This document shows, piece after piece, positions 46,601 through 52,799 of a stretch of 64,000 nucleotides of DNA (within the stretch, counting starts at the first letter, position 1; the number at the start of each line of letters is the position of its first letter). The notes under the pieces were generated by a model. The model did no database searches. It worked only from the letters and a program-made list of their open reading frames with translations, and was not told where the DNA came from. Location: the NCBI GenBank assembly GCA_018433775.1, contig JAHDQN010000016.1:1-64000 (forward strand), given 5' to 3'. The position numbers and the translations under genes are program-made. Source of the stretch: Deltaproteobacteria bacterium (GTDB taxonomy: Bacteria > Desulfobacterota > Desulfomonilia > UBA1062).

Positions 46601-49600
46601 CGACACCATTACCCAGGGCCAGACCACGACCCTGAGCTGGACAACCACGGATACGGATACCGTGAGCATAAATCAGGGCATCGGGGAAGTGGGGGTGAGC
46701 GGATATCAGCCCGTATCACCTTCAGTGACCACCACCTATACGATCACAGCCACCAATGCCAGCGGCTCTGACACCGACAGCGTTACCATCAATGTGAATC
46801 CGCTTCCGGCCGTAACCTTCAGCGCATCGGCGAGCTCGATCATCGAGGGGGCAACGAGCACCCTGAGCTGGACCGCGACCAATGCCGAGAGTGTGAGCAT
46901 CAATCAGGGCATCGGCCCGGTTGCCTTGAGCGGAACAAGGGATGTTTCGCCTTCAGCCACCACCACTTATGCCATCACGGCAAGCAATGCCTACGGCTCG
47001 GTCAGCGAGGAGCTGACCGTCACCGTGACCAGGGTCCCCACCGTGGTTCTCAAGGCGGACTGCGAGAATATCCTCACCGGCGAACCCGTGACCCTGAGTT
47101 GGACATCCACTCACTCCGAGAGTGCGAGCATCGACCAGGGCATAGGAGCGGTTGATACAAACGGTTCCTTTTACATAGGATCCATCGGCACCGACACCAT
47201 CTACACCATCACGGTATCGGGCCCCGGCGGAACTGCCACGGACAGCGTGACCATCCGCACCAACGACTCCATCGCCGTAAACCTCACCGCATCGCCCGAG
47301 CAGATCATCGCAGGCGAAAAGACCGTGCTGTTCTGGCGGTCCTCGGGCGCCGACAGTGTGAGCATCGACAACACCATCGGCAATGTCTATCCGGTGAACG
47401 AGGGATACGTGACCGTGTCTCCGTCCGCCACGACCACCTACACCATCACGGCCTTCAAAGGCTCAACCACCATCAAAGAGACCGCCACGGTAACCGTGGC
47501 CCAGGCACCGGTCGTGAGTATCGCCACTTCTCCGGCCCAGATAGACCAGGGCCAGACCGCGACCCCGACCTGGTCGTCCGCGCACGCCGCAACGGCCGTG
47601 ATCGGCCAGGGTGTGGGCGAGGTGCCCGTAAACGGCTCCACCACGGTATCACCTTTTGTGACCACCACCTACACCATCACGGTCGACGGCCCCGGCGGCA
47701 CCGCCACGGCCGGCACCACGGTAACGGTCAGCACCCCGCCTGTGGTGAGTATTACCGCAACACCTGGCTCCATTGCCCAGGGCGGTACGGCAAACCTTGC
47801 CTGGACATCGCAGGGCGCGACATCCGTGAGCATCGACCAGAACATCGGCGCAGTGAGCGCCTCAGGTAACCGGGCTGTCAGCCCCACGGTGACAACGACC
47901 TACACCATCACGGCAACCAACGAGTTCGGCGACACCACCGACAGCGTAACAGTCATTGTGCACCCCCAGCCCACCGTGAGCATTTCCGCATCTCCGACAG
48001 CCGTCATCCAGGGTGAGAGCACCACGCTCACCTGGACATCCGCCAATGCCGCGAGCGCATCGATAAACTGCGGAATTGGATCCGTGGATGTGAACGGATC
48101 TATGAGCATATCACCGGCTGCAACCACCACCTACACCCTTACGGTGACCGGCCCGGGCGGCACTGCCACGAGTTCGGTCACGGTCGCGGTCAACCAGCTT
48201 CCGAGCGTGAACCTGTCCGCAAGCCCGACAAATGTGGCGTCCGGCGGCGGCACGACCCTGACCTGGAGCACGGCGAACACCCTTTCCGTGGAGATAGACC
48301 AGGGCATCGGCGCAGTCTCTCTCAGCGGATCGCGCAGCATTACCCCGGAAATAACCACCACCTACACCATCACCGCCGCCAATGCCCACGGCTACACGAC
48401 CGACACGGTGACAGTCATGGTGGAGGAGGCCCCCACGGTCGATCTCTCCGCACTCAGCACCTCAATCCCGGTGGGCGGCGGCACAACACTCTCGTGGTCG
48501 TCTTCCGGCGCAGATACTGTGAGCATCAACCAGGGCATTGGGTCCGTGGCCCTCGACGGCTCCATGGACGTTACCCCCGGCATCACCACCACCTATATCG
48601 TCACGGCCGTGAACGCCTATGGCACGGCCACCGACTCGGTGACCATCACGGTCAGTCCGCTGCCCACGGTGAACATCTCAGCCTCTCCCACCTTGCTCGA
48701 TGTGGGCCAGGCCTCCACGCTCTCCTGGACCTCGACGAACGCTGCATCGGCGGCCGTCGACCAGGGCATCGGACCGGTGGCGATAAACGGCTCCATGTCC
48801 GTGGCCCCGCTGGTGACCACCACCTACACGATCACAGCGACCGGTTCGGGCGGCACGGCCCAGGATAATGTCACGGTCGCGGTGAACCAGGCCCCGGCCG
48901 TGAACCTGAGCGCAGCTCCCACCGCGATCAACCCCGGCGGATCAGCGACGCTGTCCTGGACCTCGACCAACGCCACCTCGGCAAGCATCGACCAGACCAT
49001 CGGCACGGTGTCGGTCAACGGCTCAAGCACGGTCACGCCCACGGTGACCACCACCTACACCATCACGGTCAGCGGTCCCGGAGGTACGGCGACCGGCAGT
49101 GTCACCATAAGCGTGAGTGATCTGCCCAGTGTGAGCATCAGCGTAACGCCGAATCCCATCGACTTGAGCGAATCGACCGTCCTGACCTGGTCCTCGTCCA
49201 ACGCCACATCCGTGCGGATCGACCAGGGCATCGGGCCGGTGGCGACGAGCGGGTTCCTGACCGTATATCCAACATCAACCCGGACCTACACCATTACCGC
49301 CGAAGGCCCCGGAGGAACGGTGAGCTCGAGCGTGGTCGTAACAGTGAACCAGCCCCCGGAAGTGACCCTGACAGCAGTTCCCGACCGGGTCATCAAGGGC
49401 GAAAAGGTTACGCTCACATGGACCTCGCTCAATGCAGACTCCATGAGCATCGACCCTGAACCAGGCGTTGTCGCCCTGAACGGTTCTCATGAAGTATATC
49501 CCCAAATACCCACGCTCTACACCATCACTGCCACGGCAGCATGGGATATCCTGCCCACCACGGCTACAGTCTTCGTGGGGGTGGTACCCCGTGAGGCCGC

Positions 49601-50570
49601 GTATATCCCCATAGCGGTCAATCCAGGTCTTGATTACAGCCTGGCTGTCATGGACCTGGAGATCCCGGCCGTCACCTACACCATCGACTCGGTAGGCAGG
49701 AAACCCTTCGGCGTGGTCCCGCATCCCTCGCTCGACTACCTCTATGTGGCCTGTCTTGAAGACACTACAATCGAAAAGATCGACGTGTTCACGGGCGAGA
49801 GACTCGCAGTCATAAATGTGGCGGACTTGCCCAGAGACATTACAATCACTCCTGACGGTTCCACGGTCTACGTATCCCTGCTTGACTATGATAACACAGG
49901 AGATGTGGCGGTCATCAATACGGCAAGTGACACCCTCATCACCACCATTAATGTGCCCAACAATGCCAAGGCGATCGCCATGAGTCCAGATGGCTCAATA
50001 CTCTATGTGTCCAGCACTTACCTCTCCGGCGCGGCAGATAAAAATTACTATATTTCCGTGATGGACACTGTGACCAACACTATCGTTGACACCGTTGTTA
50101 CCAGCCCGTACAAACCCTTCGACCTGGCGGTCAGCCCGGATGGATCGCGGGTCTACATAGCCAACGAGGGATACGGGCTCAGTTATCTGGACACCGCGGA
50201 CAATTCCCTGGTGGGGGTTATCGAGGAGGCTCATAAGATATATGCGCGTCTGGCGGTGAGCCCCGGCGGAGAATATGTCTATGTGTCGACGCTCAATGAT
50301 AGTAATTTCCAGGCAGAGGTCTCGGTGATCGATGCGGGGACCGGGAGTCTGGCAGCCATCATACCAATCACACAGCCTGATCAGTATCTGGAGTTCAAGG
50401 GCATGGATGTCCATCCGACGGCTTCCGAGCTGTACATGATCTACAGGGCGGGCAACACGGGCCTGCACGATTTCTATGTGATCGACACGACGAGCAATAC
50501 CATCGTTAACCGACTGACGGCAGGAGTCGAGGGCGACATCTACGGCGATCTCCTGATCATACGACCATAA
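37626..50570 (+). CDS. Giant secreted multi-Ig-repeat protein with two malectin domains and a beta-propeller
   Basis: The 4,314-aa protein starts with a Sec signal (residues 1-28, ending SAHA). Then come malectin domain 1 (about 29-176), seven Ig-like repeats (179-725), malectin domain 2 (726-873), forty more repeats (874-3987), and a YVTN-type propeller (3988-4314). I start at the Met of MDVTWKRF because GGGGGG lies upstream and the signal peptide begins there. The frame opens 34 codons earlier. Repeats average 78 residues, with a core LSW, a SIDQGIG loop, TTTYTITA and SVTVTV. Lys and Arg are scarce, and Thr, Ser, Val and Gly dominate. Malectin domains bind carbohydrate, so a surface adhesin or matrix protein is likely. 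No LPXTG, type IX or RTX C-terminal sorting signal was seen, so surface anchoring is unexplained. The frame is unbroken. Confidence 0.93.
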   Translation: MDVTWKRFFLTTVAFVLFIAFLMTSAHAAVVAVNAGGAAYTASDGTSYLADVHFTGGSTYTATQDIVNTGDDPLYQSQRYGFGSEFSYSIPIDAGIYDITLHFAELYYDNAGDQIFDVDIEHGEYSLQDIDILNEADGKFMSYTRTVSSVNVSDGELNITFYGAHDASVCAIEVNLAAPTAEISANPGTIDAGQDVTLSWETTNATGVSIDQGIGIVDDSGSRTESPAVTTTYRITANGPGGTITDSVTVTVNTPAPTVMFTDSSASIVEGNQYILSWASENATSASIDNGVGPVDPTGDKGVYPVLTTTYTITVSGPGGTAADSVTVNVLPLPTVDITADPTNVNIGSSSTLSWTSSNATSVTISPGNLSDALSGTLTVTPTETTTYTITATNAHGSREESVMVMVEEPPIIKSFTADHVSIVRGSSATLAWDTEGADSVSIGDIGTVTPDGTMTVTPLVDTTYTLSASNQSSDGLPVTSSVTVEVNEPSTAGITASPTTIIAGQNQTVTLSWSSTNAESAFIHNSASGSSQSVALSGSMTVSPAQTTTYTLTVDGPGGEATHSTTVTVYYLPTVSIDADDEDIAAGASTTLQWTSTDATSASIEGIGPVSVNGSLVVTPLVTTNYVINVTGPGGQASDNITVNTHPVPTVSITSDLTTIDPGGSAVLSWTSSNAATATINSGIGHVNPVGTLAVSPLVTTTYTIRVEGLGGTASDSVTVSLSSQMAVAINCGGGAYTAMDGKRHAADTYYTGGNVYSTSHAIAGTSDDMIYQSQRYGYGSDFSYAVPLANWNYDITFRFSEMYYDYAGDQVFSIIAEDEQIVADLDILSQAAKYTAYDVTVSSVAVSDGVLNLTFSGLNDAAVCAIEVTPTPPAATLTASINPIIEGTSTVLNWTSMDATVASLDQGIGTVPLSGTINVSPVVTTTYTLTVDGPGGFSTVSTTVTVNNLPVISSFAASPVTITEGDSTNLSWTTANTVSASIDLIEEIIGVIGSVSVSPVVTTTYMLTATNPYGSRSDTVTVIVNNLPVINTFTASPNPITEGFPTTLSWTTTNATGVIIDNGVGSLNTSGSVDVSPEEETTYILTATNDYGARSESVTVSVDRLPSVDISASPSTILEGAATTLSWTSFDTDTLTIEPDIGVFLTPNTSESVSISPTRTTEYRITAENEYGLRSDSVIVTVNNLPAISSFIASSSAIIEGQSANLSWSVAGADSVSINQGVGLVDLTGTREVFPVITTTYTLTAVNIHGTRTANVSIVVDQLPTVSISAVPNAISEGEYCTLYWSTFNATTAEIDEGIGVVTPNVMGNRDNVSPVVTTTYTLTAGNASGTRTASTTVTVYSDPVIGSFTADSNAIVEGSPAMLTWSTTHADSASIDNGVGAVAVNGSVTVTPAVTTTYTLTISNRYGSASESQTITVNHLPLVSLSVQPGTIARGESATLSWTTSNAETVSIDNGVGAQTPNTAGTYTVSPELTTTYTITAGNDFGERTANVTVNVNTPPTLSISADSSVICQGDSAILTWNSTDADTVSIDRGIGTVDQSGSMPVSPTTDTSYTITATNESGTSTAGVSITVNSAPAAQITADAVSINSGESVTLTWSTNGATNAIISPDIGEVDLNGSREVSLTEDTTFTISAYGCGESSDSIFIRVYNQPTVAISASPDTITQGQSSTLSWTTKDATSVSIDQGIGEVEENGDISVSPQGTTTYTITVEGPAGQGSDSVTLNVNRLPVIDTFTASPTRIAQGGISTLTWTTTNATSASIDPITEEIGVSGSIDVSPSVTTAYTLNALNSYGLTTAVFTVVVGDDAPVINAFTTDTEYVVSGKTCTLSWSVSGAETGGVSIDSGIGVVSEIGSMEVSPSAGINVYTLSATNGASITEATVTIHAGIPPEVSISASPNPVGQGGDTTLSWESEGASTLTITPDIGPVDAEGSMVVSPESEITYTITGTNPYGTGTANVTIDVIPLPVIDSFTASPDSVPSGGSTELSWATTGADSVNIDQVGAVALTGTQSVTPGVTTTYILTATNSSGSVTREITVVVNDLPTVSITADLTTLTEGETSILSWNCSNADIVTIDRGIGIVASSGSQAVTPSVTTTYTITATNAYGSLTDSVTVSVNTLPQVSIWALPDMITGGQSATLSWSSSDADIVEIDNGVGIQTPNSSGSQIVEPTTTTTYTITATNDFGTRTAGVTVTVGTPPTVSLSASLPTINQGQSTTLFWSSTGSANVSIDQGIGNVTASGSLDVSPLVTTEYTILAASAFGMAQQSLIVTVNNLPMVSIAAMPEAINSGDPCQLTWTSINADMVSIDPGIGPVAPNSQGSQSVSPSVTTKYTITASNVFGSQFQEVTVVVNVLPTVNISASPSTIDEGTSTTLSWSSTNADTVSIDQGIGLVATEGSMTVAPVVTTTYKVIATNAFGSQEAEAIVFVGNYPVLTFSVSPTKVKEGESAELAWSCTGADEVTIEPGIGVQAAGGTYPVSPAETTTYTISATNDVGTSTATATLMVDNVPTANISADDTSIIQGGSTTLSWSTTNADMASIDQGIGIVTPNIAGSRVESPTVTTTYTILATNAYGSASDTVTITVSEQPMPTVSISAEPNTIFNPDNVLLSWNSTNADSVEIDQGIGQVTPVEGGSLEIPVNETTTYTITATNAYGSATDFVTVAVGQLPGVSISATRSPITQGESTTLVWESVNADSCSIDQGIGDVDLSGNREVSPLVTTTYTIEATNDSGPVTASVTVEVNELPVIDTFTADTPSINEGQSATLSWMTANADSASIDRGVGTVSPNGSVMVSPTVTTTYTLTATNAYGSDTALLTITVTQLPAASITANPAQIETGGSTVLSWTSSNATSVTIEPAIGMDPVPLSGSVTVWPEGTTNYTITAMNANGSVTDSVTVITGDVPMVDITATPEFISQGSSSTLSWTATGADTVSIDQGIGTVAATGTQTVAPAATTTYTVTAGNAYGTVHASATVSVSRVPTVSMSASSDTITQGQTTTLSWTTTDTDTVSINQGIGEVGVSGYQPVSPSVTTTYTITATNASGSDTDSVTINVNPLPAVTFSASASSIIEGATSTLSWTATNAESVSINQGIGPVALSGTRDVSPSATTTYAITASNAYGSVSEELTVTVTRVPTVVLKADCENILTGEPVTLSWTSTHSESASIDQGIGAVDTNGSFYIGSIGTDTIYTITVSGPGGTATDSVTIRTNDSIAVNLTASPEQIIAGEKTVLFWRSSGADSVSIDNTIGNVYPVNEGYVTVSPSATTTYTITAFKGSTTIKETATVTVAQAPVVSIATSPAQIDQGQTATPTWSSAHAATAVIGQGVGEVPVNGSTTVSPFVTTTYTITVDGPGGTATAGTTVTVSTPPVVSITATPGSIAQGGTANLAWTSQGATSVSIDQNIGAVSASGNRAVSPTVTTTYTITATNEFGDTTDSVTVIVHPQPTVSISASPTAVIQGESTTLTWTSANAASASINCGIGSVDVNGSMSISPAATTTYTLTVTGPGGTATSSVTVAVNQLPSVNLSASPTNVASGGGTTLTWSTANTLSVEIDQGIGAVSLSGSRSITPEITTTYTITAANAHGYTTDTVTVMVEEAPTVDLSALSTSIPVGGGTTLSWSSSGADTVSINQGIGSVALDGSMDVTPGITTTYIVTAVNAYGTATDSVTITVSPLPTVNISASPTLLDVGQASTLSWTSTNAASAAVDQGIGPVAINGSMSVAPLVTTTYTITATGSGGTAQDNVTVAVNQAPAVNLSAAPTAINPGGSATLSWTSTNATSASIDQTIGTVSVNGSSTVTPTVTTTYTITVSGPGGTATGSVTISVSDLPSVSISVTPNPIDLSESTVLTWSSSNATSVRIDQGIGPVATSGFLTVYPTSTRTYTITAEGPGGTVSSSVVVTVNQPPEVTLTAVPDRVIKGEKVTLTWTSLNADSMSIDPEPGVVALNGSHEVYPQIPTLYTITATAAWDILPTTATVFVGVVPREAAYIPIAVNPGLDYSLAVMDLEIPAVTYTIDSVGRKPFGVVPHPSLDYLYVACLEDTTIEKIDVFTGERLAVINVADLPRDITITPDGSTVYVSLLDYDNTGDVAVINTASDTLITTINVPNNAKAIAMSPDGSILYVSSTYLSGAADKNYYISVMDTVTNTIVDTVVTSPYKPFDLAVSPDGSRVYIANEGYGLSYLDTADNSLVGVIEEAHKIYARLAVSPGGEYVYVSTLNDSNFQAEVSVIDAGTGSLAAIIPITQPDQYLEFKGMDVHPTASELYMIYRAGNTGLHDFYVIDTTSNTIVNRLTAGVEGDIYGDLLIIRP
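37710..38150 (+). other. Malectin-like domain 1 of the giant protein
   Basis: VVAVNAGGAAYTASDGTSYLAD, LYQSQRYGFGSEFSYSIPID, LHFAELYYDNAGDQIFDVDI and SDGELNITFYG follow the malectin carbohydrate-binding fold in order. It occupies the mature N-terminus. Confidence 0.85.
38160..39800 (+). repeat. Block of 7 Ig-like coding repeats
   Basis: Seven units of about 234 bases (78 residues) lie between the malectin domains. Five of the seven end in a GPGG- or GLGG-type loop before the last strand. The units are clearly divergent from each other at the nucleotide level. Confidence 0.9.
39801..40242 (+). other. Malectin-like domain 2 of the giant protein
   Basis: MAVAINCGGGAYTAMDGKRHAAD, IYQSQRYGYGSDFSYAVPL, FRFSEMYYDYAGDQVFSII and SDGVLNLTFSG match malectin and closely resemble domain 1, so the two probably arose by duplication. 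Confidence 0.85.
40245..49586 (+). repeat. Block of 40 Ig-like coding repeats
   Basis: Forty units of about 234 bases follow malectin domain 2. The typical unit pattern is PTVSISASP, LSWTSTNA, SIDQGIG, VSPxVTTTYTITA, TNAYGS or GPGGTA, SVTVTVN. Units 9-36 of the whole series are mostly of the TNxYG kind, and units 37-46 return largely to the GPGG kind. GC content rises visibly toward the 3' end. Confidence 0.92.
49587..50567 (+). other. C-terminal YVTN-type beta-propeller of the giant protein
   Basis: About 327 residues contain repeats of the kind DITITPDGSTVYVSL, AIAMSPDGSILYVSS, DLAVSPDGSRVYIANEG and RLAVSPGGEYVYVST. These are spaced about 45 residues apart, as in surface-layer-type propellers. 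It ends directly at the stop codon. Confidence 0.85.
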
Positions 50571-50574
50571 ACAG

Positions 50575-50620
50575 AGCGGGCTGGCCAGGAGGCAGCATGC
50601 TGCCTCCTGGCCAGCCCGCT
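50575..50620 (+). terminator. Perfect 23-bp palindromic terminator of the giant gene
   Basis: The 46 bases from AGCGGGCTGGCC are a perfect inverted repeat with no mismatch, centred at 50597/50598. They are followed by TCTTTATT. It begins four bases after the stop codon. Confidence 0.8.
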
Positions 50621-50904
50621 TCTTTATTCCTGCATAGTTTACAGCCAGGTGAAGGCTGAACTCATTACTCTCATAGCCTATGGGAGTGCCTGTGCTTGCA
50701 GGTTTCTTGAACGTAACTGCAGGAATAATCTCCCGCCTGATGTAATGAATAAAACGCTTGGCAAGGAAGGGTTGCCCAATACAAACTATTTTCTCCTTCC
50801 GGGAGCTTTCATTGTCGCCGGTCGAAAGGTATCGGCCCTGACCCTGATAACCATGAGGTAAGTCAAATAATCCGGTTTGTATGATCCCTGAAAAGTTATT
50901 GTTC
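50621..50904. other. Spacer between the giant gene and the tetR promoter
   Basis: No gene is supported. A 70-codon ORF (50649-50861, +) has no recognisable family and no ribosome site. Confidence 0.45.
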
Positions 50905-50950
50905 TTGACATCTGGGACAATAACATTAATATCTAACCAACCGGTGGTTA
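50905..50950 (+). promoter_or_regulatory. Promoter and palindromic operator of the TetR/ABC exporter operon
   Basis: TTGACA (50905-50910) and TAATAT (50927-50932), 16 bases apart, form a good promoter. They are immediately followed by TAACCAACCGGTGGTTA (50934-50950), an inverted repeat with 6-base perfect arms TAACCA/TGGTTA. A bound TetR dimer would cover the transcription start. Confidence 0.7.
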
Positions 50951-51016
50951 ATCATGATGGATGTTGAATGCTGCAGGATGGATGAGAGAAGACGTACAAG
51001 GGATACAGGACGAGAA

Positions 51017-51655
51017 ATGAAAGATGAAAGAGTGACCAAGGAGAAGATCCTGGACGCCGCGACAACACTTTTCGCAGACAAGGGCTTCGACGGGACCAAG
51101 GTGCAGGAGATCGCGGATGCGGCAGGGGTGAACAAGGCCATGCTCTACTACTATTTCAAGAGCAAGGACGACCTGCTCATGGCCGTGATCGGCCGGTTCA
51201 TCGAAGGGATCAGGGACTCGATCCCGCAGCACTTTGCTGTCACTGCCGACACGGCCCGGAGCATCGAGAACTTCCTGGATTTCTACATCGGGTATCTGGC
51301 CCGCAACCGGGCCTTTGTCCGGCTCATGGCGTGGGAGTTGCTCTCGGGACAGCACCTGGACACCATTGCACGCGACCATATCATTCCCACCTTCGGGCTC
51401 ATGCGGGAAAAGATCATACAGGCGATCTCGGAAAGGGCAATCCGCCGGGTGTCTCCCGAGCACACCATATTCTCGGTGGTGGGGATGAATATCTTCTATA
51501 TCGTTGCCTCGCCGCTCTTCACCCTGATCCTGGGCGACGATCCGCTCACCCCTGAGATGATCGAAAAGAGAAAGCAGGCAGTGGCCGACCTCGTCATGAA
51601 CGGGCTCATCCCGGAAGAGCTCAGGCACCCGGCCCGCGAGAAGGCTGATAGCTGA
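51017..51655 (+). CDS. TetR-family regulator of the ABC exporter
   Basis: The 212-aa protein has the TetR N-terminal helix-turn-helix: KILDAATTLFADKGFDGTKV, IADAAGVNKAMLYYYFKSKD. I place the start at the Met of MKDERV, with AGGACGAGAA upstream. The frame is open from 50954, but that would leave a leader of only about 15 bases after the promoter. It is followed after 97 bases by an exporter gene set of the YbhG-F-S-R kind. In E. coli the cognate TetR, CecR (YbiH), also controls such an exporter, so local repression released by a drug or xenobiotic is likely. Confidence 0.9.
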   Translation: MKDERVTKEKILDAATTLFADKGFDGTKVQEIADAAGVNKAMLYYYFKSKDDLLMAVIGRFIEGIRDSIPQHFAVTADTARSIENFLDFYIGYLARNRAFVRLMAWELLSGQHLDTIARDHIIPTFGLMREKIIQAISERAIRRVSPEHTIFSVVGMNIFYIVASPLFTLILGDDPLTPEMIEKRKQAVADLVMNGLIPEELRHPAREKADS

Positions 51656-51752
51656 TCGCCATGAACGATATGCAAGAGAGCAGGTGCGGAGACCGTGATG
51701 CCAGGGGTCATCGGGTGGTTTCCCATGTCATACAGAGTGGAAGGGGGCGAAC

Positions 51753-52784
51753 ATGAAAAGACAGGTGGTGATCCCGGTACTGATTATTGCGGTGCTGATT
51801 GCGGGGGGCATCCTGTATGCGGTGTTCCGCGGCGGGAACGACCGTGACGTTATCCGGGTGTCGGGCAACATCGAGGCCACCGATGTGCAGTTGAGCTTCA
51901 AGATCCCGGGAAGGCTCCAGAGCAGGCCGGTCAGCGAGGGGGACCGCGTGCAGAAAGGACAGATCGTGGCAGAGCTCGACAGGAGCGATGAGGAGGTCTC
52001 GGTCGAGCAGGCCCGCTCGAATGTGAATTATGCGAGGGCGGTGCTTCAGGAACTTGAAAAAGGGAGCAGAACCCAGGAGGTCGAGGCAGCACGGGCGGAG
52101 CTGAAGAGGGCGCGGGCCGGACAGGAGACGGCTCAGGCACAGCTCGAGCTCGCCCGGTCGGACTATGAACGCTTCTCCAAGCTCCAGGAGCAGGGAGGGA
52201 TCAGCCTGAGGGAGCTCGAAGAATACCGTACCGGATATGCCGTGGCCCGAAGCGCCTATGGAGAGGCCGATGCGCGCGTGAGGGCTGCGCGTCAGCAGCT
52301 CAGCCTCGTCGAGGAGGGCCCCCGGAAGGAGAAGATCGAGCAGGCCGCCTCGCAGCTGGAAAACGCCGAGAAGGCCCTGAAAAAGGCCGAGCTCTCTCTT
52401 TCGTACACCACCCTGCGCGCCCCTATGGATGCAGTGGTCCTGAGCACCGCGGTAGAGGCAGGCGAGTACCTGAATCCGGGCACGCCGGTCATGACCATTG
52501 CCGACCTCGAGCACCCCTGGCTCCGCGCCTATGTGGCCGAGACCGATCTGGGCAGGATATCCCTGAACCAGGTAGTGGAGGTCACGACCGACACCTATCC
52601 CGGTAAGGTCTACCAGGGGCGCATCAGCTTCATCTCCTCCGAGGCCGAGTTCACCCCCAAATCCGTCCAGACCGAGGAGGAGCGGGTCAACCTGGTCTAC
52701 CGGATCAAGATCGCCCTTCAGAACCCCAACCAGGAGCTCAAGCCCGGGATGCCGGCCGATGCCGTCATCAGGCTGGATAAGTGA
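51753..52784 (+). CDS. HlyD/YbhG-type membrane fusion protein
   Basis: The 343-aa periplasmic adaptor has an N-terminal membrane anchor (about residues 5-25) and a beta-barrel/lipoyl half (VSGNIEATDVQLSFKIPGRL, VSEGDRVQKGQIVAELD). A long coiled-coil hairpin rich in Ala/Glu/Arg follows (about 75-215). The second lipoyl half (YTTLRAPMDAVVLSTAVEAGEYLNPG) comes after it. It would connect the inner-membrane ABC permeases to an outer-membrane channel, which is not encoded here. AAGGGGGC precedes the ATG. It directly abuts the ATPase gene. Confidence 0.92.
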   Translation: MKRQVVIPVLIIAVLIAGGILYAVFRGGNDRDVIRVSGNIEATDVQLSFKIPGRLQSRPVSEGDRVQKGQIVAELDRSDEEVSVEQARSNVNYARAVLQELEKGSRTQEVEAARAELKRARAGQETAQAQLELARSDYERFSKLQEQGGISLRELEEYRTGYAVARSAYGEADARVRAARQQLSLVEEGPRKEKIEQAASQLENAEKALKKAELSLSYTTLRAPMDAVVLSTAVEAGEYLNPGTPVMTIADLEHPWLRAYVAETDLGRISLNQVVEVTTDTYPGKVYQGRISFISSEAEFTPKSVQTEEERVNLVYRIKIALQNPNQELKPGMPADAVIRLDK

Positions 52785-52799
52785 ATGAGGGATAGTGTC

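Noticed and set aside
38160-49586. Regularly spaced repeats resembling a large CRISPR or satellite array
   Set aside because: The period is about 234 bases, in frame, with protein-level conservation and divergent nucleotides. These are coding Ig-like repeats.
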